Positions 46,488 to 59,000 of a DNA stretch of 64,000 nucleotides are shown here, in pieces. This DNA comes from Cristatella mucedo (taxonomy: Eukaryota; Bryozoa; Phylactolaemata; Cristatellidae), in assembly GCA_009760855.2 (NCBI GenBank), contig WPIO01000059.1:852501-916500 (forward strand), given 5' to 3'. Made by a program: the position numbers and the translations under genes. The notes under the pieces were generated by a model. That model saw nothing but the letters and a program-made list of their open reading frames with translations. It was not told where the DNA came from and ran no database searches. Each line of letters opens with the position of its first letter. The stretch's first letter is position 1.

Positions 46488-46984
46488 GTGAGTTCCTTGT
46501 TTATTTCCGCGTCGTGTGCTGCTTGTTAGATGATCGGTCGCGATTTTTTTTTTATAGGATCAAGCAGACAGTCAGATTTAAAGTACTTGCGCATGCCTTG
46601 AAGATCGATGCCTTAGAGATGGCTGCATGCTGATTGCTGGTTGGAACCTGTTATGCGGCGGCGGCAGCGCCGAGTGGGAGGCCGGTCCGGCCTTTCGCGA
46701 ATGCTCTTTCACTTTCGCAAGCGCAGTTGTCACTAGCTGTGCACGCTTACAGGCACAATGGCGTCATTGGCCGAACTTTTTCCAAGTCCTGATGGAGACA
46801 TGACCTGCAGCGCCGCTGCGGCCAGGATGCTGCCCTTGGCATAGGAATTGTCGGGTGCCGACCTAGGCTTTGACCGTGGCACCTACAGATAGCCTGTGCA
46901 GGCAGCACCGATTAGCTAGTGCTGCGCGTCCTTACCGTATGCGCATTGTTGGCCCGGGAGTTTTTAAACTGGGATATTTTATAT

Positions 46985-47038
<54 letters not shown>

Positions 47039-50000
47039 TGCTAAGTCCAGCGTGCATTCGCTATTCAAATATCGCTTACTTAGTACGAACCGCTACGGTT
47101 CTCAAATTCTTCGGCGCAGGTGGTATCTGTTCCACTGGGCCTGGCCGATTAATGCCACATTGGGCTTGGCAGATCCCAGGGCAGTGGTCGATCGTGTGCT
47201 GTCTCGTCCCAGCGAGTCTTCCATAACCTTCTCACCCAAGTCTCATGGAGGAAAGCATCCGAGAATAGGTAAACGTGAACGAGAGCTTGTTTAGCAGCAG
47301 CTGCCATGATGGGCCGTCGGGTCATTATAGCGGTGTTAAGATGCAGTAAGCCTTTCGACGACGTCAACCGTTCTTGCATGCAGAAAAGCACCAGAATGCA
47401 AATTTCCGTGGCTAAGAACACGTTATATCACAAAGTGAAACAGATTATAAGAGCCTCCACATGATATCCTTAAAGAAGGAGAGTAGCCAATGCTTGCCCA
47501 TGCGAATATTCAAGAGCGTGGGCAGATGGTAGTTAAGTCGTAGTGCATCGTTTGGTGATGTCAGATGATAATAATAATAATAATAATGCACTTTATAAAG
47601 TGCCCTTAGAGAACTCCATCTCTTTCTAGGCGCTTTGCATTTGCTGCCAAGGGAAACGCGATTGAATGGTGAGTAATATCATGCTCGATAAACAACACTA
47701 ATAACATGGTTAAGAGTGACATGCACAGGGTCAGCATGCAACTGTGGTTAGTGGCAGCATGCACAGTGTCAGCACTCATAAGCACATGAAGGACGAATCA
47801 CAGGGACCCACTAAATGCTGTCCTAAATAGGTGTGTTTTTAAGTTCCTTTTAAATGTGTCCAGGCTTTGGGAGCATACAGACTAAATGCACGGTCTCCAA
47901 AGGATTTGAGGTTTGTACGAGTTATTTGTAGACTGTTGGATTCCGAAAAGCGAGTGGTACGATGCTTGGCCTGATGGGGTAGTATATCTGACAGATAGGC
48001 TGGAGCCATAGAATGAAGGGACCTAAAAGTGAGCGACAAAACCTTGAAGTCAATCCGTTGCTTGACTGGTAGCCAGTGCAGGTCGGCGAGAAGTGGAGTA
48101 ATGTGGCAACTGTGACGCTCACGACAGACAAGCCTAGCTGCAGAGTTTTGCACCAACTGCAATCGCCTGATCGCACATGCTGGTAGGCCAGTAAGCAGTG
48201 AGTTGCAGAAGTCGAGACGGGATGTCACGAATGGATGGACCAACTTGGACGTGGTATCCTTATCTAAACAAGCCCGAATATATGAGTCAGGAGGACAGCT
48301 GAGGAAAGGAATAGCACAGAAGTTGAAGCTCAGAACGGCTGGAAAGGATGTGGTAGAGTTGGCAGCAGGAGAGAAAATCTCGCTGTGTAAGAATTGTAGA
48401 TGTCAGTTCCACAGTCCTGGCAAGCACCTTCAGAGCCAAAACCTTTTGCCAACAACGGTATTTAGTGACCGCGGTGCGTTAGTGCTAACCAATAGGCCCC
48501 CCCCTTTGCCGTAAGCAGTAAAAGCACTCTGGGACCAGGCAGGAACTGTTGAAGGGCCTTGTGTGCCTATCTTTGAATGCCAGTACGATGACCTTGTAAG
48601 ATATTCAGTGATTTACCGGCGACCTCTGGAGGAGCTGTGTGGGTGTAGTGTGACCTGCCACCTTGCAGCCTATGCCCTTCAGGGTCAGTCAAGGTCAATC
48701 AGTCAAGCAACTGGCCAGCCGCTGTCTGCTCTTTTTTTTGGAACTTCTCAGAGAATCGATTTGCTGTAGTCCAGTCGGCCTGTCCCCAGGGCTTGCACTA
48801 GCTGTCCCATCATTTCCGGTTTTAGGAAGTTTCCCCATATGTGCGATATTGTGCAGCTGGAGAACCATAGCCGTAGACGTGAATCTCGACGAAGCCTGCT
48901 CGCAGAGATTGCTTTTGAAGATCATGCTGGGATTTCGAGTGTACAATAGCATCTCCTGTGGTGATGCCACAGGAGGGCACACGTATAGCTGAATGCTGTT
49001 AGAAGTAAAGCCTTACTGGAATCCTATGCTATGCCATTTGGAAGTGCAGCGTGGGGTTGCATAGATAAGCATAGCTAAGCTTGGATCGAACCGTGTAGGA
49101 ACCCAAAAAATACTGAAGTACCCGACTCGTGGTCACAGGTAAGCCCAAGCAATCTAAGGATGCAGCATGGACTTAACGTCTGTGTGAGCTAGCACATCAG
49201 GCTTTTAAGAGTGGCAAAGCTGCTCTCTTGCTGTAGTGTAATGTAATGTATGTGATTCCATTGCCATCTTCTTTTGTGATCGTCCAGCGATCGAGTCCTA
49301 TCTTGCTTTTCCATGTCCTGTGTCCAGTCATTCACACACCTGGAGCAATTTAGCTCCTCAGATGCTGTTGTGCTGTGGTTGTTTGTCGTTGGGAGTCTGC
49401 TGCTTAGATCGCACTCTGCCAAGGGTCATGTAACCAGTGTGCCTGCCGTTGGTCTTGCCTTCCGCTTCAGATGAGGTGGGAAAGCTGCAGAAGCATCTGA
49501 GCCTTTTGCGTGAGGAGTATGTTAAGCTTCAGGACCGCCTTGCCGACGTCGAGAAGAGGTATCAAACAGCACTCGCAGCCTCTGGTGGCCGTGACTACAA
49601 TGACGGATTCGTGTCGAGGCTTGTAAGAATTGTGTCCGGCCTCTACGATAAGGATCTGTATAGGTATGTCGACTTGTCAAGCTTGGCAGGTAGATATAGC
49701 AGCCATTGTTCGTGAGCATTCAATGTGCTCATGCAACTGCCTCGTCGTGTTCTGCCATTGCAGTGGCCTCCCCATTGCAGTGCTTGCTTTTTATCGAATT
49801 TCTCAGAATTAGCTTATTATAGCTAATCGTTTTGCCTTGATCTGCCACATAAGTTTCCAATGCCTCTGTACATGCTATTGCTTCAGCTGAGCAGTGCGAT
49901 CGACGTATCGGTATAGCAACATGTTTATTTGAGTCTCACTTCCGCTGCTCGGAGGTAGGGTGGGGTGGAGGTGGCTTCGTGCATAATACCAGTAAAGTTT

Positions 50001-53000
50001 TTGATCTTCTAGTCGAGTATCAGTCAAGATCGAGATCCACTGCATGTCACATCTATCATGCCACTAATCTGATTTGAGTTCCTGTAGCTAGGTATTTTCT
50101 AGATGTCGAAAGATTTGGGCTGCTGCTTGTCTTTAGCTGCATGACACTGGAAAGCCGGCCAGAGACAAGTCACTCGTGAATTGTCTGAAGTCCAGATTAA
50201 CTTAGAATTAGCCACGTTTACACTGTCGGACCGACTCGCCGAGTCAATGGGGGCATCCGCCCCTACCCGTGGTGCACCGGGAAGGATCTCGTCGTACTGG
50301 AGATTGTAAAGTCTCCTGGGTGGTAACATGTAAGGTGGCCGTGCTTATTCTTATGTGTTGCCATATACACCACTGCATTTTCAACCCCAGGGCTTCTAGT
50401 TCATTTAAACGGATCGCCACTGTGTACTTTAGTGAGAAAGTTGGCCAGACCGCCTAGCCCAGGGTGTCACTAGCTTGCAGCAGTGCACGCCTCGTACCAG
50501 TTATTGTAAACTTAGCTACTTAGTACCATATGTAGCTCTCCTCATCATCAGCAGAAGCATGTTTCTGCAGTTCTAACTTTTACGATGCCATTTTCTGGTC
50601 TTATTACACAAGGTAGTATCTGTGCAGTTATTTTTGCCGATCTGCTATTGGTCGGGCCCCTCTGATATAAACGTTTATGTACAGTGTTTCGACTGCTTTT
50701 CTCCAAAACCTGGCCAGATCATTCTCCTCTGCTACCACCCCTTAATCACTGATGATGTGGTAGCAAGTTCACGGTTGACGAGAGTCCAGTGTTTGCCAGT
50801 CTAGATGCGGCGGCTTTAGTGAGAGTCGTGCGAACGACTCCAGTGCACGCTTCGGGAGCATTAAAACAGGCGGTGCCATTGCGAAAACGCGAATAATTAA
50901 CTGCTCTTTTGATGGTCGTGCCACCGTGGTTCGAGGCTTGTTCTATGGCCATACCTGCAACTTGCCTATTTGCTGGCATTTAAAACATTTAGTTGGAGAC
51001 AGGTAATCATAAATATGACTAGACATGCACGAGGATGATGTATTGCCACCACTGCCTTCGCAATTTTTTTTTAACTCCGAGTAGTTCTTACGCTGACCCA
51101 CAAGGCCAAGGCCACGGCTTAGCTCCTTCGTACCTAGCTGAACTGCTGCATCAGTTTCAGCCTGTTCGCGCCCTCAAGTCCTGTGTGGACAATAAATTAG
51201 ATGTCCCATTCCTCCGCTTAAAGACAGTTGGCGACAGAAGCTTTAGCTCTGCAGGTCCTAGACTGTGGAACTCGCTTCCACAATTCTTACGCAACGACAA
51301 CTACTCTCCAACTGCCGACTATGGCACATCTTTTTCAGCGGTCCTGAACTGCTACTTCTATGCTACTCACTACCTCAACTGCTCTCCTGACTCTGCTATG
51401 CTTCCCACTTTCTCTTTGTTGCGTGAGACGAAGTCTGTTGGCTACCGATTGCATACCGAAAGCCGCTTAGGCTGTGAGTGCGCTATGCAAAACTCTCCTG
51501 CGTAACACCCACGTGGTCTTTATGACTATGTGGAGTTACAGACGGAGATACAATTAATTAAATTAAACTTTACAATATGATAGACACATAGTAGGAATAT
51601 TATGTTAATAATGATTTATTTGTCTAGTGTTATGTAATGTATCTCTGTCTGTAACTCTACAAAGCCACAAAGACTAAGTGGGTGTTATGCAGGAGAGTTT
51701 GCTATAGGGCACTCAAAGACTAAGCGGCTTTTGTTCTGCCTTCGGTAGTGCCCAACAGGAACATAATCTTTATCTAGGTACTTAACATAGACCGGAAAAA
51801 AGCATGCCAACTGATTAGTGATAACCACATGCTCATAGTTGGCTATCACGACGAACGATTAGTGACGGTAAACATGCACATAAGGGACGATCATGCACAA
51901 GCACGTGAGCACGTAAGAGACGATTTACATGGATAAAGCAAATGCTGTGAGGAAACAGATGGGTTTTTTGCTGCACTTAATAATAATAATGATACGTTTG
52001 ATATAGTGCTCTCAGAGAACTCAATCTCTTTCTAGGCACTTTACATTTGGTGCAAGGGAAGCACCTTCGAAGAGTCTTACTCACTTTTAACTCTTACTTT
52101 AAGAGTCTTTTAGTCGGGGATTCGGGATGTCAGTTGAAAGCAAGTTCCAGGTTTTACATAGATAAGAACTGGTGGATAGCACGAATTCCAAAGGATTTGA
52201 GGCTGTTTAGCAGCACAGCAAAACAACCAGGGTCAGAGCAGTGGTTGGGGACGATTAGACCGCCTCCCCCTTCCGAGGATTACGGAGAGGTAGCCCGGCA
52301 ATAAGAGAAGGAAGGACTGAGTCTCAGCTGCCTTGTCGGCATCTGAAGGAGTAGTCAGCCTTCGACACCAGCTACTCGTCTAGGTGACATACAATCGGTG
52401 AGTCGCAGCTGTGTACGTTGATGCCGGAACGAAATTTAACGATCGAAGCAAAGGACATCCAAAGCGAGTCAGCTTATCGGTGGCTCATCACTTATTTTGG
52501 CGTTGTACAGGTCCAGTTCATTTCAGTTGTTCAGAGTCATTGAAAGCAAGAATGTACTGTCGAGTGCTGCATCGAGGTTGTCGTTCACTGGTCACTGGTG
52601 GAATCCATTTGCAGTCAGCTGCTTTCGGCTTACTCCTGACCACCATCTCCTGTTTATATAAGCACAGACTCGCGTGGTGCTGCAATCCAATTGACAGTCG
52701 CGGCACTTTAATATATTGAATATGAAGCCTTTTGATTACATTACACCTACTGCTACTGGTAGTATAAAAGCACATCTTTAGCTAGATGTTGGTAGATCTA
52801 GGGGACTTCAGGACAAAATGAAAGATCTGAGCCACGATTTTATTGAGAAGAAACTGCACAAAGAGCTAGGGGCAACGAATTCCACAAGGTGAGGTCACGG
52901 ATCGATCACAATCGATGGTCACGGATCGTGGTGATCGATATTGCTGACACTACGTCAGAGACAGCCCATGGAAGCGCAGGCTTCCACGATTCTCGTCGTG

Positions 53001-56000
53001 TCTCGTCGAATCATCGCCCGTGTCAGTAGGCTATTATAGTATGGCCTTTGATATGACTCTGATTACCATCTGAGTGGACACGATGCAACTCTGCTTTCCG
53101 AGCACTCCAGCCCAATCCACTGTATCCGTCAGATTTTGATCATACCTCTCACTTGAAACCAGAGTCCTCACTTGGCACAGGATCGTGTGATCTAGTTAAC
53201 CAGCTTTCGTTGGTGCATGTAGCTGAACTGAACCGTCAGTCATGTCTATAGAGCGCCAATCAGTCCAAAGCGACCTCGTAGTGTTGAGGAGGGAAGGAGA
53301 CAAAAATACGCACTCATCTATCTAGTTCCACGTTAGTTGAACCCACAGCCTCTTCAAACTAGAGGCAAGAGGCACACGTGCTCAGAAACAGTGCTGTTTT
53401 TCTCTCCAGTATTGCTAGCTGCATTGCTGCTCGCTTTCGTTGCCGTTTGGCCGAGAAGCAAATGGCTGCAATGGCAGCCGGAGGTAGCCTGAGTCTGCCG
53501 GATTCTGCGAGGCAGATGCCCTACGCACACGCCTACTTTTTGTCGCAGTGACCTCGTGGTGGAAGTCGATGGACGTATGATAAAGGCACACAAGTTTGTG
53601 CTGGCCGCGAGAGGGGACCATTGGGGCATGCCAGACATGTCTGCTACCACGCGTCTGTGCTTGGATGGTGAGTTCTTGCTGTCTTTTGACACGTACAAAG
53701 TTTTTCACCCCTCTCGTCTGTGATTTTCTTTTGATCCATCTTACTCGCAGAGTTGCAGTTTTGGTGGCTGCACAGCGTATTGCCGGCACACAGCCCATTG
53801 CCGGCACCAGCCTCTTGCAGTGCACCAGGTGGTAACAGAACTACCACGCTTGCTATCCTGCAGGCGTCGATAGCAGCAAAGGCATATCAGAATGAGCCCA
53901 AAGAATCGCTCGTAGTCTATTGTGGCTGATACGGCACGTGACTTTTGACAGACTTGTTTGCAAGCTCACAGCAGCTCACGCTCATCGCTCTGACTCGACC
54001 ACCGCCAGACTTTTGCTCCAAGAGAGCGACTGCTGTCTTGCTCACTCCTGTCATACCTGACTATATGTTGTGCTACCAGGCTTGTGTTACTACCAGGTCG
54101 CTACCAGACTTGTGTTACTGTGGATTGCAAACTATTAAGGTATTCAATGTTGACTTTAAAAAGAAAACTTGATACAATGTCATCAGGATTCAGAAGAATG
54201 GTCTAGCATTTAATAGGCAAATGTACTCGCTTGCACATTGTCGATGTTAACCACTTGTAAGGCACACTCTATACGTCCAGCTCATGTTGTAAAGGCTTGG
54301 TCGTATGCACTACTGCATTCTTTCCACTCTCTCTTGTGTGATCTGAATGGGATCTGCTGCAGCCTTCAGCACCCTTGCGTCCTCGCCCTTTTATCTCATC
54401 ATCATCATTATTCTCATCATCCTATCCCTTTCTCCAGGTTTTAGCACACGGCGCTGCCAGCGCACTGCCGTTTTTTGACACGCGTGCACACCTAAGCAAG
54501 CATGCACGCGTGTTGCAACGTCTATGCTCTCCGAATTCCTCGGCAGGCGTTTCGTTTGACGTCGGCGCTCTCCTTCTTAAGTGGGTCTACACAGGCAGGC
54601 TGGAGTGCAAGGACGACAGCGACAAGCAGCTGGCTCTGCTGAGAGCCGCAGCCAGATATCGACTGGAGGAGCTCAAGCTGGGGTACACGCTCGCGGGCGT
54701 CTGCCGCCGCCGCCGTCGTCTGCTAGCAGCGCTGCTTTCTTCTACCTACGGTTGTGTGTTCTTCCGCCGCTAGCAGCGGGTCAAGCCCTTCGGCACCTGC
54801 CGATAAGTTAGCTCCTGCAAGTTGAGAATGGCCACGTGGCCGATACAGGGGCAGGTCGAACAAGCCAAGGAACTACTAGTAAAAGCAGCTAAGAAGAGCG
54901 TGTGGCTTCTCTGCTTGACTATGTATATATATATATACACACACACACACCACACACACACTCACACACACACACACACACACGTATGGAGAGAGAGAGA
55001 GAATTTTCTTAAAGTCTGAAGCTTCACTCGGGTTGTGGCAGCTTTCGGTGTGTGGCCAACAGCCTCCATCTCAAGCAGCAGTGGAAAAACTTGAGCATAT
55101 TTAGTGTTATCAAGACAACCGAAGTGGAAGCGTAGATGTAGCCCAAAAGAATGGCCGGAAAGGAAGTGCCATAATCGGCAGAAGGAGAAATGGTATCACT
55201 TTTTTCGTTAGACGAGTGATGGTGGTGAGCTTGTGCCAAAACAGCAGTGTGTTTTATGCTTTCGAGGTCTATCTGCTGCTCCGTGTTGTATGTTGCACAA
55301 TGCGTGATTCTCCGTGCTACATGTTGCACTATGCTCTGTGCTGCGTGTTGGACGATGTTCCGTACTGCGTGCTGCATGTTGAATGACATTCCATGCTGCT
55401 TGTTGAGCAATCGTTTTGCTTGTTGCTTTGAAAGTTTGACGTTCGTTCTTGCAGTTACATGGGCAATGCATTTATAAGGAAGACACCTTGCCGATAGGAG
55501 GATGCTTTTGTTCTTGAAGTGCACGGTTCCCGCTGAAAAGAACTACTTGCTACGCACTACTAAACGATCCAGTGAAGCCGAGCTAAGCGATCCGTTGATC
55601 TGTTGTCTATAAGTCTAGCAGGCGTCTATGCAAAAATGTGTTCGGTCGACTTGTGGATGTAGTAAATGCTGACTCGAGTCCACTCGTGCCAAAGTTCAGT
55701 AGGAAACGTGGGCTATGGGTATGTAGGTCGTGTGTGTGTGCTGTTGGCTGTGACCATTAGTGCTGCTTGAATAGCTCGTAGAAGTATTGGCCGACTTGTG
55801 ATAAGAAAATATATGTTACTGTTCTGTATCGTCACGTGACTGGAGGGATGTCACTTACTTTCCTTTCTCATAGTAGGACCAAAGTCAAAGACATTCACCC
55901 CAGTGAGAGAGATGGGGATGATGAATGTGAAGGAAAATAACTCATGAGCCAGTGAGCATTGGGCAGAGGCCCTACGAGGAGGGATCTGAAGTAGCCTAAG

Positions 56001-59000
56001 CAGCCGCTGCACCGCTCTTGAGTGGTTGAGCGGCGGACAATGATTCACGGATTACTCGGCAGTCCGGCACAAATTCATGCATTGGCGTTTCTGTGGTGGC
56101 ATCCTTCTACCACAAACTGGTTTGGAACGAACTATGGCTCGGCAGTGGAACAACAATGCACGCATGGAATGTAATGCATGTAATGGAATGTAAGGGGTGC
56201 CGGAGGGGTACACGACGCGGGAGGAGAAACCGAGAGGAAGGCAAGAGGGCTAGATCTCTTTACGCCGGCAGCAGTGTGAGTGCGTAGACTGAGCTTAGCA
56301 GCCGGGATTTTCTGCTAATTAAGTGCTTTAACGTGTCTCCGTCTGTAACTCCACATAGTCATAAAGACCATGTGGATGTTACGCAGGAGAGTTTTGTGTA
56401 GCGCACTCACAGCCTAAGCGGCTTTCGGTACGCATTCGGTAGCCAACAGACTTCGTCTCACGCAACAAAGAGAAAGTGGGAAGCATAGCAGAGTTAGGAG
56501 AGCAGTTGAGGTAGTGAGTAGCATAGAAGTAGCAGCTCAGGACCGCTGAAAAAGATGTGCCATAGTCGGCAGTTGGAGAGTAGTTGTCGTTGCGTAAGAA
56601 TTGTGGAAGCGAGTTCCACAGTCTAGGACCTGCAGAGCTAAAGCTTCTGTCGCCAACGGTCTTGATGTTGGAGCCAGGACACTATGTGCTCGGTCGCGAT
56701 ACCCAGCCCAGACTACAGGCTGTACTGAGAGCTGTCACAATGGGATACTATTGAAGTAAGATTGAAGAGCAAGTCAGTAATCCTTTCTTCCACGGGGTTG
56801 CCTGGAGATGTAAAAAGGTGCCATAGCAGCACACTGCCTGTACAAAAACAGCAGCTCGGTGAAAATTGAAACTTTGCAGTGTCACCGTGTAGCGAGTTGT
56901 CAGGACAGTCAGGCTGACGTATTACTTACTGGTGATTGCCAGTGCATGAACACGATGAGCAAGCTGCATGTTGTGAAGTTTTCAAAAACAAGCTAGACAT
57001 AATTTTATCTGCTCTTACTTGGGCTAATTCTTGTCGATTGCAACTAATTGGCTTGCTGAGTTTGCTGGCTATGTAGTAGTAGAATCGAGGAGTGGGATTG
57101 AAGGTGCCAATTTTATTGGCAGTTGATCCGACTTCTACTTCTCACTGGCTAATTTAATTTATTGCGCAGCCAACCGATGGTTCTTACAGCTTTTTGCTTG
57201 TCATCGGCTGTAACAACTAGAATGAGACTGAATATGTTCGGAATAAGGACTACGCTCTAGTTTCGTTTATATTTTAATATCGTCTCCCTGCATTATCTCG
57301 TCCAAAAGTCAGAAGTTATCGCCAGGCCAATAAATTTGATTTCGGCTGAAGAAGATGTACCGAGGGCCATTTCGAGAAGTTAACCCACCCTTGTGCCAGT
57401 GGGGAAAGCCATCACTGGGATCCCACTGCACTCTCGGTACAATATACTGCAGATTCCCAGAGTCAACTTCTTTAGCACGGTTCGATTGTTCTTCCGTGTT
57501 GATGGAGGTGTATACCATGCATCATCGACACAACACATCCAGCTGCCAAGAGACTCGTGACCACATGAAAACAAAAGATATCTGAGAGATGAGCCAGTTG
57601 TGTAGGCCTGTGTTCATTCTACCCCCAACTTTTCTTACCGAGACAAAATGGGTGATACTGCGTTTCACTTAAGACAAAATGGAACCGTGACGTTGTGGCA
57701 TCACGGTGGTGGTCAGTGAGCCAATCGAGAGCATACCTGGTACCCGATGGTGGGGAGGGTGCCGGGCTTCGAATTGCTTTTGTTCACATCATTCTCTGTC
57801 TGTCTTTTAACTATGTCTATGTCTCGGCTTGAATTGAGAGCGTGTAAAGTAAAAAAGTCAAGTGAAGATTGGCTGGTTCCATAACCTCATTTGTATGCCA
57901 GCAGTGGACGAATCTTAGCGGCTTGTAATAAAGCATTGCCTGCTGCAGTGCTCGAACCCACAGTGCTGCGCATCGAGAAGTGTGAGCAGGCAAATGCTTC
58001 GTTCTATGAGTGTGCGCGCGAGTGCCCACACGTGTGCTCGTGCACATCTGTGCGCGTGCGTGCGTCTGTCTCTGTCTCTGTCTCTGTGTGTGTCTCTGTG
58101 TGTGTGTGTGTGTGTGTGTGTCTGCGGGTGTGCTCTTTTGCTCACTTGTGGCTTCACTCTTGCTGTAAGGCGATGGGCTGCCGACGGGTTATGTTGTCAT
58201 CTGTCTAATTGGCAATGCTTGCCGTTTTTCGTAGGTGCGAGCAGGCGCTGATGTCGTACGTCACTGTGCGCAATTGCATTCGCTACTACCAGACGGCCGA
58301 CGAAATTGGCGCCGAAGCACTGAAGGCTCACTGTTCTGAGCTCATCAGCTGTCACTGGGTTTGTGCCTTTGCTTGCTGCAGCATCTGAAGCAGCGCAGCA
58401 GATGAAGTGTCTCTTGGTTTCGGCGGGGTCGGCCTGCCGGCCTCCAACGGCCCTCGGTCGTCACAGCAGCAGGAGTCGCTGTCGCGACGGCGCAATCGCG
58501 TTTGCGTGGCGTGGCGCACTGCGGGGGGGGGGGGGCCCTGCTGCTGCTGCACGATCGCTACTCGCAGCTCGATCGCTTGATCGCAGAACGACTTCACCGG
58601 CGACGATTTCGCGAGCATGCCGGCGCCGCTGCTGTACGGCATGATGAAAAGCAAGACGGACGTGCCGCTCCACAGAGCCATACGAGCTCATCGAGAGGAC
58701 GTCGTGTTCCTCTACATCGTCGAGCATAGCTCCAAGGTTCGGTCGGTCGCAACCCCGAGGCCGGCGACGGCCGGTGCTCTCGATGTGCATTGCCTTCAGT
58801 TAGTTCCTCCCCTCGTGCCACTCTCGCCCGTAGTCAACCGTCGGTAAACTGGGTCGTTGGCCGGCCGATGCCGTTCGATCCAGACTTGCAGTTTGGTGTG
58901 CGCCGCCTTTTTCGAAGCGGCGTCCTGGTGTGCACATCCATGTATTTGCTTGGTGCATCGCGGCGGCTGCCATGATCTGAGATACAGATTAGCTCGATCT

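Larger units (their letters stand above)
46488..49470 (+). other. ANKFY1 intron 1
   Basis: About 3 kb. It holds a (CA)n/(TA)n tract at 46981-47039, a LINE A copy and a LINE B fragment in antisense (47565-48460), and unrecognised sequence. A possible family B tail ('gtaatgtaatgtatgtgatt') lies near 49238. Confidence 0.75.
49664..53548 (+). other. ANKFY1 intron 2
   Basis: About 3.9 kb. It holds LINE B copies in both orientations (51090-51760) and a LINE A fragment (51965-52215). No other exon was recognised. Confidence 0.75.
54683..58234 (+). other. ANKFY1 intron 4
   Basis: About 3.55 kb. It holds a (TA)n(CA)n run (54921-55001), two antisense LINE B fragments, a degenerate minisatellite (55255-55415), a probable S2 fragment and a (TG)n tract. 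The parts between were not recognised. Confidence 0.75.

Noticed and set aside
47839-48243. 134-codon frame as a host gene
   Set aside because: LHWLPVKQRIDFKV and HQAKHRTTRFSES are LINE ORF2 sequence, repeated at 12291-12590 and 20330-20911.
51035-51505. 156-codon frame as a host gene
   Set aside because: The LLHQFQPVRAL...LWNSLPQFL peptide is the C-terminal end of a non-LTR retrotransposon ORF and recurs at many sites in the window.
58567-58736. Earlier acceptor (CTACTCGCAG at 58566) for ANKFY1 exon 6
   Set aside because: It would add 20 bases and break the phase with exon 5. The acceptor ending at 58586 keeps the conserved frame.
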